57,793 nucleotides of DNA from the NCBI RefSeq assembly GCF_014645835.1, contig NZ_BMMM01000012.1:87573-145365 (forward strand). Reading direction: 5' to 3'. This DNA comes from Streptomyces albiflavescens. Its GTDB lineage: Bacteria > Actinomycetota > Actinomycetes > Streptomycetales > Streptomycetaceae. The position numbers and the translations under genes were made by a program. Below are positions 1-8,372 of the stretch, piece by piece. Below the pieces are notes generated by a model that saw only the letters and a program-made list of their open reading frames with translations, was not told where the DNA came from and searched no databases. Numbering within the stretch: position 1 is the first letter of the stretch; each line of letters begins with the position of its first letter.

Positions 1-11
1 CACCTGCGATT

Positions 12-1826
12 TCAGCCGAAAATGTCGTACTGCTTGAAATCGGTACCGACGGAGACCCTTGTGGCGAAGATCTCGCTGGTCGCCTTGCCGGTGCCCTTGT
101 ACAGGTAGAGCGTGCCGCCGGGCGTACGGGCCAGGAAGTCGGCCTTGCCGTCGCCGGTGATGTCACCGACCGCGTCGAAGGCGTTGTAGCCGGTCCAGGC
201 GCTGCGCACCTTGACGCGGCTGGAGAAGGCGCCCGTGCCGGACTTGCCGGTGCCCTTGTACAGGTAGAGGTCGCCGTTGCTCTTGGAGCGCGCGAGCAGG
301 TCGGCCTTGCCGTCGCCGGTGAAGTCGCCGTGGCCGCGCACGGAGTTGTACTGGTTCCAGCCGGAGCTGACCTGGACGCGCGCCGAGAAGGTGCCGTTGC
401 CCTTGCCCGGGTAGAGCCACAGGGCGCCGCCGGAGTCGACCGAGAGCAGGTCGGGCAGGTAGTCGCCGGTGAGGTCGCCGGGAGCGACGATGCGGGTGCG
501 GGTCTTCCAGTCGCTGAAGATCTTGTCGGTGGACCAGCTCTGGCTCGCCCACACGTAGTGCGACCAGTAGACGTCGCCGGTGGCACTGTCGCGGACCACG
601 AGGTCCTGGACGCCGTCCCGGTTCAGATCGGTCTGCAGCACGACGTTGACGCCGGTCCAGTCGCCCCACGACTGGCGCGCGGCGAACGCGGACCCCGTGG
701 AGTCCTTCTCGTAACCGGTCTTGGTGGAGGAGTTGCGCACCCACAGGTCGGCCTTGTGGTCACGGCTCAGGTTGCCGTCCTCGACGCGCGGGTACGCGGC
801 GCCCACATACGTGCTGACCTTCGAGAAGACGCTGTACGCGCCCTTCGCGACGCAGTCCTCCACACCCCAGGAGACGACGCCGACGATACGGCCGCCGACG
901 ATCAGCGGACCGCCGGAGTCGCCGTTGCACGCCGTGGTGGTGCCGGTGTCGCTGCCGGTCGCCGGCTTGCCGGCGCAGACCATGTGGCCCTTGATGAAGT
1001 CGCTGCCGTAGGCACCGGCACACGTCGTGTCGGAGTTGATCGGCAGCGTGGCCGTCTTCAGCGTCTCGGAGATGTCCTGCGTGGTGGAGCTGGTACGGCC
1101 CCAGCCGTAGAGCGTCGCGTTGGTGCCGGCCGCGTACGAGGCGGTGTCACCGGACGTCGTCATCCGGATCGGCTTGGCGGTGACCGGGGTGTCCAGCGTG
1201 AGGACCGCGATGTCGTTGTCGATGGTCGTCGAGCTGTACGACGGGTGGTTCCACTGCCGCAGGGGCAGGGAGACGGTGCCGCCGTGCAGGTCTGTGTTGC
1301 CGGAGCTGTCGGTGGTCGGCAGCTGGGCGGTGCCGGTGACGACGGCGCCGTACTTGTACCAGTTGTAGCCCTTGACGCAGTGCGCGGCGGTGAGGATCTT
1401 CGTCGGCGACACGACGGAGCCGCCGCAGAAGAAGCCGAGGTCGTCGCTCTCGTCGGAGGTGCCCTTGTCGTCGTAGTACCAGAGCTGGGCCATCCACGGG
1501 GCGGTGCTGATGGTGGTCTCGCTGCCACCGATGATCTTCGGGTCGACGCTCGCCGTGTTCGTACTGGCGCTGAGCGACGACTTCTGGGTCGTCCGACCCG
1601 CCGTGTCGTCCCCCGCGATGCCCCCCGCGACACGCCTCTCCAGCTCGGCCAGGCCGGGCGAGGAGGTGCTGGGCTTGACGGTCGGCGTCGGCAGCGCGGT
1701 GGCGGCGTTCGCGGACGACATCAGGAGCGCGCCGGCGACGGCGGCCGCCAGGCCTGCCGCCGCGACAGGCACGACGATGCGTAGCCGACGTCTGTGACGA
1801 CCGCGGCCGGATATGGATGTATCCAC
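12..1826 (-). CDS. Secreted trypsin-like serine protease with C-terminal FG-GAP/VCBS repeats
   Basis: 604-residue exported protein. Residues 1-42 form a Sec/Tat-like signal: an Arg-rich start (RGRHRRRLR), an Ala-rich hydrophobic core and a likely cleavage after ANA. The S1 protease domain begins at IIGG (98-101), typical of activation by propeptide removal. The triad is visible: His149 in TAAHC, Asp205 in DNDIAV and Ser304 in GDSGGP. From about residue 355 there are at least four repeats with D-x-[TN]-x-D-G-x-x-D cores (for example TGDGKADLLAR), typical of calcium-binding FG-GAP blades that bind substrates or surfaces. The start is GTG at 1826 with a GGGGGA ribosome site just upstream. It acts outside the cell; the natural substrate is unknown. 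Confidence 0.9.
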   Translation of the reverse strand: MDTSISGRGRHRRRLRIVVPVAAAGLAAAVAGALLMSSANAATALPTPTVKPSTSSPGLAELERRVAGGIAGDDTAGRTTQKSSLSASTNTASVDPKIIGGSETTISTAPWMAQLWYYDDKGTSDESDDLGFFCGGSVVSPTKILTAAHCVKGYNWYKYGAVVTGTAQLPTTDSSGNTDLHGGTVSLPLRQWNHPSYSSTTIDNDIAVLTLDTPVTAKPIRMTTSGDTASYAAGTNATLYGWGRTSSTTQDISETLKTATLPINSDTTCAGAYGSDFIKGHMVCAGKPATGSDTGTTTACNGDSGGPLIVGGRIVGVVSWGVEDCVAKGAYSVFSKVSTYVGAAYPRVEDGNLSRDHKADLWVRNSSTKTGYEKDSTGSAFAARQSWGDWTGVNVVLQTDLNRDGVQDLVVRDSATGDVYWSHYVWASQSWSTDKIFSDWKTRTRIVAPGDLTGDYLPDLLSVDSGGALWLYPGKGNGTFSARVQVSSGWNQYNSVRGHGDFTGDGKADLLARSKSNGDLYLYKGTGKSGTGAFSSRVKVRSAWTGYNAFDAVGDITGDGKADFLARTPGGTLYLYKGTGKATSEIFATRVSVGTDFKQYDIFG

Positions 1827-1848
1827 TCAAGTCCCCCCTGAGACAGGT

Positions 1849-1867
1849 GAATTCAACGCTGGAATTC
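1849..1867 (-). promoter_or_regulatory. Repeated GAATTC motif upstream of protease gene
   Basis: Two GAATTC copies separated by 7 bases lie about 23 bases upstream of the protease start. Each is a palindrome, so a dimeric regulator or simple promoter context are both possible. Weak support. Confidence 0.25.
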
Positions 1868-1917
1868 AGTGAATGCTGAAAGAAGCGAGATCGTACACCT
1901 GCCCCAGGCAGCGCAAA

Positions 1918-1953
1918 GGGCCGCCCCCGTCACCTGCGTGACGGGGGCGGCCC
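1918..1953 (-). terminator. Terminator of rho
   Basis: Perfect 15-bp GC-rich stem (1918-1932 with 1939-1953) and a 6-base loop, 22 bases past the rho stop. On the minus strand the hairpin is followed by TTT. It ends the rho transcript before the protease gene. Confidence 0.85.
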
Positions 1954-1975
1954 TTGTCTTGCTTGCCCTACGGAC

Positions 1976-4027
1976 TCAGTCGTTGCCGTTCGGCATCGGC
2001 GTCGTCTTCTGGATCTGGAGCAGGAACTCGGCGTTCGACTTCGTCTGCTTCATCTTGTCGAGCAGCAGCTCGATCGCCTGCTGCTGGTCGAGCGCGTGCA
2101 GCACGCGGCGCAGCTTCCAGGTGATGGCGAGCTCGTCGCTGCCGAGCAGGATCTCTTCCTTACGGGTGCCGGACGCGTCGACGTCCACCGCCGGGAAGAT
2201 GCGCTTGTCGGCGAGCTTCCGGTCGAGCTTGAGCTCGGCGTTGCCGGTGCCCTTGAACTCCTCGAAGATCACCTCGTCCATGCGGGACCCGGTGTCGACG
2301 AGCGCGGTCGCGAGGATGGTCAGCGAGCCGCCGTCCTCGATGTTGCGCGCGGCACCGAAGAAGCGCTTCGGCGGGTAGAGGGCCGTCGAGTCGACACCAC
2401 CGGACAGGATGCGGCCGGAGGCCGGGGCGGCGAGGTTGTACGCACGGCCCAGACGCGTGATCGAGTCGAGCAGCACGACGACGTCGTGACCCAGCTCCAC
2501 CAGGCGCTTGGCGCGCTCGATGGCGAGCTCCGCGACCGTGGTGTGGTCCTCGGCCGGACGGTCGAAGGTCGAGGAGATGACCTCGCCCTTGACCGACCGC
2601 TGCATGTCGGTGACCTCTTCCGGACGCTCGTCGACCAGGACGACCATCAGGTGGCACTCGGGGTTGTTGTGCGTGATCGCGTTGGCGATCGCCTGCATGA
2701 TCATGGTCTTGCCGGTCTTCGGCGGGGCCACGATCAGACCGCGCTGGCCCTTACCGATCGGCGCGACGAGGTCGATGATGCGGGTGGTCAGCACGCCCGG
2801 GTCGGTCTCCAGACGGAGCCGGTCCTGCGGGTACAGCGGCGTCAGCTTGTTGAACTCCGGCCGCCCGCGCCCGGATTCGGGCGCCATGCCGTTGACGGAG
2901 TCCAGGCGGACGAGAGCGTTGAACTTCTCGCGGCGCTCGCCCTCCTTCGGCTGCCGGACCGCGCCGGTGACGTGGTCGCCCTTGCGCAGGCCGTTCTTGC
3001 GGACCTGGGCGAGGGAGACGTACACGTCGTTGGGACCCGGCAGGTAGCCCGACGTACGGATGAAGGCGTAGTTGTCGAGGATGTCCAGGATGCCCGCGAC
3101 GGGGATCAGGACGTCGTCCTCGGCGAGCTGCGGCTCGGCGATCTCGTCGCGGCCACGACGGCCACGACGGTCACGGTAGCGCCCGCGACGGCCGCGACGG
3201 CCACCCTCGAAGTCGTCCCCGTCCTCGTCGGCCCGCGGACCGTTGTCACGCGGCTGCTGGCGGTCCTGACGGCCGCCGCCCTGCTGCTGACGGTCCTGGC
3301 GGTCCTGACGCTGCTGGCCACCGCCCTGGCCGCCCTGCTGCTCGTCGCCCTTGCCTCGGCGGTCGCGGTCACGGCCACCACGGTCGCGGTCACGGCGGTC
3401 ACGGCGGCCCTGACGGCCGTCGGCACCCTCGGCGGTGTCGCCCTTGGGCTCGCCCTGCGCCTGGACCGGCGTCTCGGCCTTCGCCTCGGCGGCGACCGTC
3501 TCGGGGCTGCCGGCCTCGGCGGTGGCACGGCGACGACGGCGCTCAGCGGGGACGTCGTCTCCCGCACGCTCGGCTTCTCCCCCATGCTCGGCTGCGCTCG
3601 CGCGGGAGGGGCCCCCAGCGGGCTGGCCGGGGATCTCGATCTGCTGCTGGGCCACGGCCTTCTCGGCGGCGACCTTCTCGGCCTTCTTCTCGGCCTGAGC
3701 CGCGGTCTCGTCGCCCGTACGGGACTTCGAGGTGGCCCGGCGCTTCGGCTTGGTCTCGGTGGCTGCCTCGGCGGTCTTCGCCGGGGCTCCCCCTCCCGCC
3801 TGCGCCTCCTTGATGACCTCGATCAGCTGGCTCTTACGCATGCGCGCGGTGCCCCTGATGCCGAGGCCGGATGCGACCTGCTGCAGCTCGGCCAGCACCA
3901 TGCCCTCGAGGCCGGTACCGCGGCGCCGCCGGGAGCCGGCACCGGTGGCAGGCGCGGAGGCGTCCGTGGCGGGCGCGGCAGCGGTCTCCTCGACACGTGC
4001 GCCCATCAGATCGGTGGTGTCGCTCAC
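1976..4027 (-). CDS. rho: Transcription termination factor Rho
   Basis: Hexameric RNA helicase that ends transcription. The C-terminal half is canonical: an RNA-binding OB fold (around GILDILDNYAFIRTSGY), the Walker A segment PPKTGKT and the catalytic region VVLLDSITRLGRAYN. The N-terminal ~300 residues hold a Rho_N helical domain (LAELQQVASGLGI) and then a long Arg/Asp/Gly/Gln-rich insert, typical of actinobacterial Rho and probably disordered. An upstream in-frame ATG would add 52 residues, but GTG at 4027 (VSDTTDLMGARV) has a GGAAGGA ribosome site at proper spacing, giving 683 residues. It stands alone behind a long leader and ends in a strong hairpin. Confidence 0.97.
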   Translation of the reverse strand: MSDTTDLMGARVEETAAAPATDASAPATGAGSRRRRGTGLEGMVLAELQQVASGLGIRGTARMRKSQLIEVIKEAQAGGGAPAKTAEAATETKPKRRATSKSRTGDETAAQAEKKAEKVAAEKAVAQQQIEIPGQPAGGPSRASAAEHGGEAERAGDDVPAERRRRRATAEAGSPETVAAEAKAETPVQAQGEPKGDTAEGADGRQGRRDRRDRDRGGRDRDRRGKGDEQQGGQGGGQQRQDRQDRQQQGGGRQDRQQPRDNGPRADEDGDDFEGGRRGRRGRYRDRRGRRGRDEIAEPQLAEDDVLIPVAGILDILDNYAFIRTSGYLPGPNDVYVSLAQVRKNGLRKGDHVTGAVRQPKEGERREKFNALVRLDSVNGMAPESGRGRPEFNKLTPLYPQDRLRLETDPGVLTTRIIDLVAPIGKGQRGLIVAPPKTGKTMIMQAIANAITHNNPECHLMVVLVDERPEEVTDMQRSVKGEVISSTFDRPAEDHTTVAELAIERAKRLVELGHDVVVLLDSITRLGRAYNLAAPASGRILSGGVDSTALYPPKRFFGAARNIEDGGSLTILATALVDTGSRMDEVIFEEFKGTGNAELKLDRKLADKRIFPAVDVDASGTRKEEILLGSDELAITWKLRRVLHALDQQQAIELLLDKMKQTKSNAEFLLQIQKTTPMPNGND

Positions 4028-4415
4028 GAAGGGTCCTTCCCTGGAGCGGACGTCGGCCTGTCTGGCTCGGCGACCGGTTGTGCTGTCCGGCTTTGGTCCT
4101 TGCTGTGTGGACCGTGCCGGGGCGGTGGTCCGCCAAAAAGGCGGAAGAAATATCTGGAGATGACGATTCCGGAGCCGTGGCACTGATGTGCGGTGTCATC
4201 GGCACGGTCACGCCGGTTCCGGAGCGTGGTCAGTACTGCTCAGCGCATAGCACCCAATGCATGCGACAAAGCAGTTTGGGAGGCTCCCGGAAGGATGGTT
4301 GTCCCGGACGGGGACACGAAGCACCTCGACATGGTGGGTTCGGGTGCAGACTTGAGGTTAACACTACCGGATCCAACAAACATTCCCCCTCTCCAAATCC
4401 TGCATCCGTGCGCCG
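4028..4415 (-). promoter_or_regulatory. Long rho leader / promoter region
   Basis: 388 bases without a convincing gene between thrB and rho. An A/T-richer patch on the minus strand at 4354-4386 (containing GTTAAC) is the most promoter-like part, which would give a leader of about 300 bases. Rho commonly controls its own synthesis through its leader. I see no riboswitch-like fold. Confidence 0.4.
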
Positions 4416-5345
4416 CTAATTGACCCCGAGGGGTGCGAGCGGCAGCACACTGGCCCCTTGGGCATCGAGGTCCAGCCGATTGGCGGCCCAGCCCTGACCT
4501 GCGAGATCGGCCACCTTGTCGGCCGATGCCCGGTCCGCAAGGGCGAGGACGGTGGGGCCCGCGCCGGAGATCACCGCGGGGATGCCATCGGCGCGCAGCC
4601 GCTCCACGAGAGCCGTGCTCTCCGGCATCGCCGGGGCGCGGTACTCCTGGTGCAGCCGGTCCTCGGTGGCGGGCAGCAGCAGCTCGGGGCGCCGGGTCAG
4701 GGCCTCGACGAGCAGTGCGGCGCGGCCCGCGTTGGCGGCGGCGTCGACATGCGGCACGGTGCGCGGCAGCAGTCCGCGCGCGGTCTCGGTGAGCACCGGC
4801 TTTCCCGGTACGAAAACCACCGGAACGATGGAATCGGCGGGCTCCATCCTGATCGCCCGCGCCGCACCGGCCTCCATCCAGGAGAGCGTGAAGCCGCCGA
4901 GCAGACAGGCCGCGACATTGTCGGGGTGTCCCTCGATCTCGGTGGCGAGCTCCAGGAGCGCGGTGTCGTCGAGCTTGCTGTCCCCGCCTATGGTCACGGC
5001 GCGCGCGGCGACGATGCCGGCGCAGATGGCGGCGGAGGAGGAGCCGAGGCCCCGCCCGTGCGGGATGCGGTTGGCGCAGACGATCTCGAGACCGCGCGGC
5101 TGTCCGCCCAGCAGATCGAAGGCGGTGCGCAGGGAGCGTACGAGGAGGTGACTCTCGTCGCGCGGGAGCGTCTCGCTGCCCTCACCTGCGATGTCGATGT
5201 GCAACCCGGAGTCGGCCACCCTGACGACCACGTCGTCGTAGAGCCCCAGTGACAGACCGAGGGCGTCGAAGCCCGGGCCGAGATTGGCACTGGTGGCGGG
5301 GACGCGCACCCGGACGGCGGCGGCGCGGAACGCTGGACCGGCCAT
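4416..5345 (-). CDS. thrB: Homoserine kinase
   Basis: Phosphorylates homoserine with ATP, the step before threonine synthase. GHMP-kinase family, 309 residues, the usual length. Motif 1 is RVPATSANLGPGFDALG near the start, the ATP-binding loop is HGRGLGSSSAA, and the C-terminal motif is SGAGPTVLAL. The frame stays open far upstream, but ATG at 5345 is preceded by AAGGAG and begins exactly at the family N-terminus. It lies 475 bases downstream of thrC on the same strand, separated by a repeat array, so it may be partly uncoupled from hom-thrC. Confidence 0.96.
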   Translation of the reverse strand: MAGPAFRAAAVRVRVPATSANLGPGFDALGLSLGLYDDVVVRVADSGLHIDIAGEGSETLPRDESHLLVRSLRTAFDLLGGQPRGLEIVCANRIPHGRGLGSSSAAICAGIVAARAVTIGGDSKLDDTALLELATEIEGHPDNVAACLLGGFTLSWMEAGAARAIRMEPADSIVPVVFVPGKPVLTETARGLLPRTVPHVDAAANAGRAALLVEALTRRPELLLPATEDRLHQEYRAPAMPESTALVERLRADGIPAVISGAGPTVLALADRASADKVADLAGQGWAANRLDLDAQGASVLPLAPLGVN

Positions 5346-5723
5346 CGCTCGATGACTCTCCTTGAGCTGCGTGATGTACGAGATCTTCGATGAATTGAGA
5401 TGAACTGCGACGAGTTGCGATACGTGTGGAAGACCCGGAGACCGTAATGACGGCGCGGCACCGCGGCATATGCGGCGGGCGGGTTCGGTACAGCCTATCG
5501 AAGGAAGGTTCTGTGGCGACATAGGGCGCACAGGAGGCGCACGATGCGTGTCGTAAGCCCCCTGTGCACCCCCCGTGGGGTTGCCGTAGGGATGGCCCCG
5601 GCGTCGGGCGGTTTTCGTCGGCTTCTGGCGATTTTCCGCCCGCCTCCGACGCGGTTCTCGCCCGCCTTCTGCAAACTCTGCGGTCCACCGGCCGACTCTG
5701 GCGGGTTTACGCCAGGCGGGTTT

Positions 5724-5843
5724 ACGCCAAGCAGCACCGCTCGGCCTTGCGCCAGGCAGCGCCACTCGGCCTGCGCCAGGCCGAGCCGTTCGGCCTGACG
5801 CCAGGCCGAGCCGCTCCGCTCTATGCCAGGCCGAGCCGCTCCG
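5724..5843 (-). repeat. 24-bp tandem repeats derived from the thrC 3' end
   Basis: Units begin at 5724, 5748, 5772, 5798 and 5822. The last unit is the end of thrC itself (codons for AERLGLA plus stop). The copies decay with distance from thrC. Neighbouring copies pair with each other (CAGGCCGA with TCGGCCTG around 5776-5798), so the array also makes hairpins that could end the thrC transcript. The rest of the 5346-5723 gap holds two short GCGGGTTTACGCCAG copies at 5700-5725 and no gene. Confidence 0.8.
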
Positions 5844-6879
5844 CCGCCGTCACCGCGTCCACCGGGACCGTGACCGGCTGCGGGGCGCCCGCGACAGCCC
5901 AGTCGGGGTCCTTGAGGCCGTTGCCGGTGACCGTGCAGACGATCGTCTGGCCCGGGTCGACCTTGCCCTGCTCGGCGGCCTTCAGCAGACCGGCGACGGA
6001 CGCGGCGGAGGCGGGCTCGACGAAGACGCCCTCCTGGGCGGCCAACAGCCGGTAGGCGCGCAGAATCTCACGGTCCGTCACCTCGTCGATGAGACCGCCT
6101 GATTCGTCCCGCGCGGCCAACGCGAACTTCCACGAGGCCGGGTTGCCGATGCGGATCGCGGTGGCGATGGTCGAGGGGTCCTTGACGACCTCACCGCGCA
6201 CGATGGGGGCGGATCCGGAGGCCTGGAAGCCCCACATACGGGGCGTCCGCTTGGCGATGCCGTCGGCGGCGTACTCGGTGTAGCCCTTCCAGTACGCGGT
6301 GATGTTGCCCGCGTTGCCCACCGGCAGGACGTGGATGTCGGGCGCGTCGCCGAGCATGTCCACGATCTCGAAGGCAGCGGTCTTCTGACCCTCGATGCGC
6401 ACCGGGTTGACCGAATTGACCAGCGCCACCGGGTAGTTGTCGGACAGTGAGCGCGCCAGTGTCAGACAGTCGTCGAAGTTGCCGTCGACCTGGAGGATCT
6501 TCGCACCGTGCACGAGGGCCTGGCCCATCTTGCCGAGCGCGATCTTGCCCTGCGGAACGAGGACGGCGGAGACCATCCCGGCCCGTACGGCATAGGCCGC
6601 CGCGGAGGCGGACGTGTTGCCGGTGGAGGCACAGATGACGGCCTTCGCGCCTTCCTCCTTGGCCTTCGTGATGGCCATGGTCATACCGCGGTCCTTGAAG
6701 GACCCGGTCGGGTTGGCACCCTCCACCTTGAGGTGGACCTCGCAGCCCGTGCGCTCGGAGAGCACCTGCGCGGGCACGAGCGGCGTGCCGCCCTCACGGA
6801 GCGTCACGACCGGCGTGCTGTCGGATACCGGCAGCCGGTCCCGGTACTCCTCGATGATTCCGCGCCACTGGTGGGTCAT
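5821..6879 (-). CDS. thrC: Threonine synthase
   Basis: PLP-dependent enzyme converting O-phosphohomoserine to threonine, 352 residues. The PLP lysine is Lys62 in NPTGSFKDRG; the phosphate-binding glycine loop is LPVGNAGN. ATG at 6879 follows GAAGGAG. It starts 6 bases after the hom stop, so hom and thrC are surely cotranscribed. The stop sits at the first unit of a tandem repeat that continues downstream. Confidence 0.97.
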   Translation of the reverse strand: MTHQWRGIIEEYRDRLPVSDSTPVVTLREGGTPLVPAQVLSERTGCEVHLKVEGANPTGSFKDRGMTMAITKAKEEGAKAVICASTGNTSASAAAYAVRAGMVSAVLVPQGKIALGKMGQALVHGAKILQVDGNFDDCLTLARSLSDNYPVALVNSVNPVRIEGQKTAAFEIVDMLGDAPDIHVLPVGNAGNITAYWKGYTEYAADGIAKRTPRMWGFQASGSAPIVRGEVVKDPSTIATAIRIGNPASWKFALAARDESGGLIDEVTDREILRAYRLLAAQEGVFVEPASAASVAGLLKAAEQGKVDPGQTIVCTVTGNGLKDPDWAVAGAPQPVTVPVDAVTAAERLGLA

Positions 6880-6885
6880 TGCTGG

Positions 6886-8178
6886 TTACTCTCCTTCAAC
6901 CCGCATGATGCTGGCGACACCCCGCACGGTGTCGAGGTTGCGCAGCGACTCGACGGTCCCGTTCAGGGACGCGTCGGACGCACGGTGGGTGACGACGACG
7001 AGGGAGGCCTCGCCGTCCTTGCCCTGCTGGCGAACCGTATCGATGGACACGCCATGCTCGGCGAAGACCGTGGCGACCTGGGCGAGAACACCCGGTTTGT
7101 CCGCCACGTCGAGGCTGATGTGGTAGCGCGTCACGACGTCACCCATGGGCGACACGGGCAGCTGGGCGTAGGCGGAGTCGCCGGGCCCGGTCGCACCGCT
7201 GAGCTTGTTGCGGCAGACGGCGACGAGGTCGCCGAGCACGGCGGAGGCCGTCGGGGAGCCGCCGGCGCCCGGCCCGTAGAACATGAGCTGCCCGGCGGCA
7301 TCCGACTCCACGAACACGGCGTTGTACGCGCCGCGCACGGAGGCGAGCGGGTGGCTCAGCGGAATCATCGCCGGGTGCACGCGCGCCGTGACCGAGCCCC
7401 CGTCGGCGGCCCGCTCACAAATGGCGAGCAGCTTGATGGTGCAGCCCATCTCCTTCGCCGAGGCGAAGTCGGCGGAGGTGACCTCGCTCATGCCCTCGCG
7501 GTAGACGTCGTCGAGGCGCACGCGCGTGTGGAAGGCGATTCCGGCCAGGATCGCTGCCTTGGCGGCGGCGTCGAAGCCTTCGACATCGGCGGTCGGGTCG
7601 GCCTCGGCGTATCCCAGGGCGGTGGCCTCGTCGAGGGCCTCCTGGTAGCCGGCCCCCGTGGAGTCCATCTTGTCGAGGATGAAGTTCGTCGTTCCGTTGA
7701 CGATGCCCATCACGCGGTTGATCTTGTCGCCGGCCAGGGATTCGCGCAGCGGCCGGATCAGCGGGATGGCACCGGCGACGGCGGCCTCGTAGTAGAGGTC
7801 CTTGCCGTTCTCTTGCGCCTCCGCGTGCAGCGCGGCCCCGTCCTGGGCGAGCAGCGCCTTGTTGGCGGAAACCACGGAGGCGCCGTGCTCGAAGGCGGTG
7901 GTGATGAGGGAGCGGGCGGGCTCGATACCGCCGATGACCTCGACGACGACGTCGATGTCGCCGCGTTTGACGAGGGCAGTGGCGTCGGTGGTGATGAGGT
8001 CCGCCGGGATGCCCTCGCGGACCTTGGAGGGCCGCCGGACGGCGACACCGGCCAGCTCGATGGGGGCTCCGATGCGCGCGGCGAGGTCATCGGCGTGCGT
8101 CGTCATGATGCGCGCCACCTCTGAGCCGACAACCCCACAGCCCAGCAGCGCCACCTTCAGCGGACGCGTACGCATCAT
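6886..8178 (-). CDS. hom: Homoserine dehydrogenase
   Basis: NAD(P)-dependent reduction of aspartate semialdehyde to homoserine, the branch point to threonine and methionine. The Rossmann motif GCGVVG is near residue 13. The catalytic domain follows, and a C-terminal ACT domain (around DVADKPGVLAQV) implies feedback control, probably by threonine. ATG at 8178 or the adjacent ATG at 8175 is best, with GAGG 4-5 bases upstream; the longer open frame to 8247 has no ribosome site. Length 430 residues, normal for actinobacteria. First gene of the hom-thrC pair. Confidence 0.96.
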   Translation of the reverse strand: MMRTRPLKVALLGCGVVGSEVARIMTTHADDLAARIGAPIELAGVAVRRPSKVREGIPADLITTDATALVKRGDIDVVVEVIGGIEPARSLITTAFEHGASVVSANKALLAQDGAALHAEAQENGKDLYYEAAVAGAIPLIRPLRESLAGDKINRVMGIVNGTTNFILDKMDSTGAGYQEALDEATALGYAEADPTADVEGFDAAAKAAILAGIAFHTRVRLDDVYREGMSEVTSADFASAKEMGCTIKLLAICERAADGGSVTARVHPAMIPLSHPLASVRGAYNAVFVESDAAGQLMFYGPGAGGSPTASAVLGDLVAVCRNKLSGATGPGDSAYAQLPVSPMGDVVTRYHISLDVADKPGVLAQVATVFAEHGVSIDTVRQQGKDGEASLVVVTHRASDASLNGTVESLRNLDTVRGVASIMRVEGE

Positions 8179-8279
8179 CCGACCTCGTTTCCTCATACCG
8201 TCTTCGGTTGGACCAGTCTCACTCACCGGACGGGAGTTTCTATCCATCGTCCGGATCGTGAGATGTCTATTTCATTTTT

Positions 8280-8317
8280 CCGGGGGCGACGCACAGGAGA
8301 TCTTTCGTCGCCCCCGG
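8280..8317 (-). terminator. Hairpin after lysA
   Basis: 12-bp perfect stem (8280-8291 with 8306-8317) between lysA and hom. On the minus strand an A-rich rather than T-rich run follows, so it is an atypical terminator. Between it and lysA are short CGCCTC(G/A)GGGGCT repeats. Confidence 0.55.
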
Positions 8318-8372
8318 GGGCTTCTTCGACCCCGCCTCGGGGGCTGCTTCCAGCCCGCCTCAGGGGCTTCTT

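Noticed and set aside
2096..4186. Long open frame on the plus strand opposite rho
   Set aside because: High-GC shadow of the rho gene; Leu/Val/Thr-rich with no family motifs, and rho itself is unmistakable.
6508..8124. Long open frame opposite hom and thrC
   Set aside because: Shadow frame; Gly/Arg/Val-rich without domains, while the minus strand encodes textbook enzymes.
8179..8279. Riboswitch or attenuator upstream of hom
   Set aside because: No threonine-rich leader peptide or conserved riboswitch fold could be seen; only the lysA-hom hairpin.
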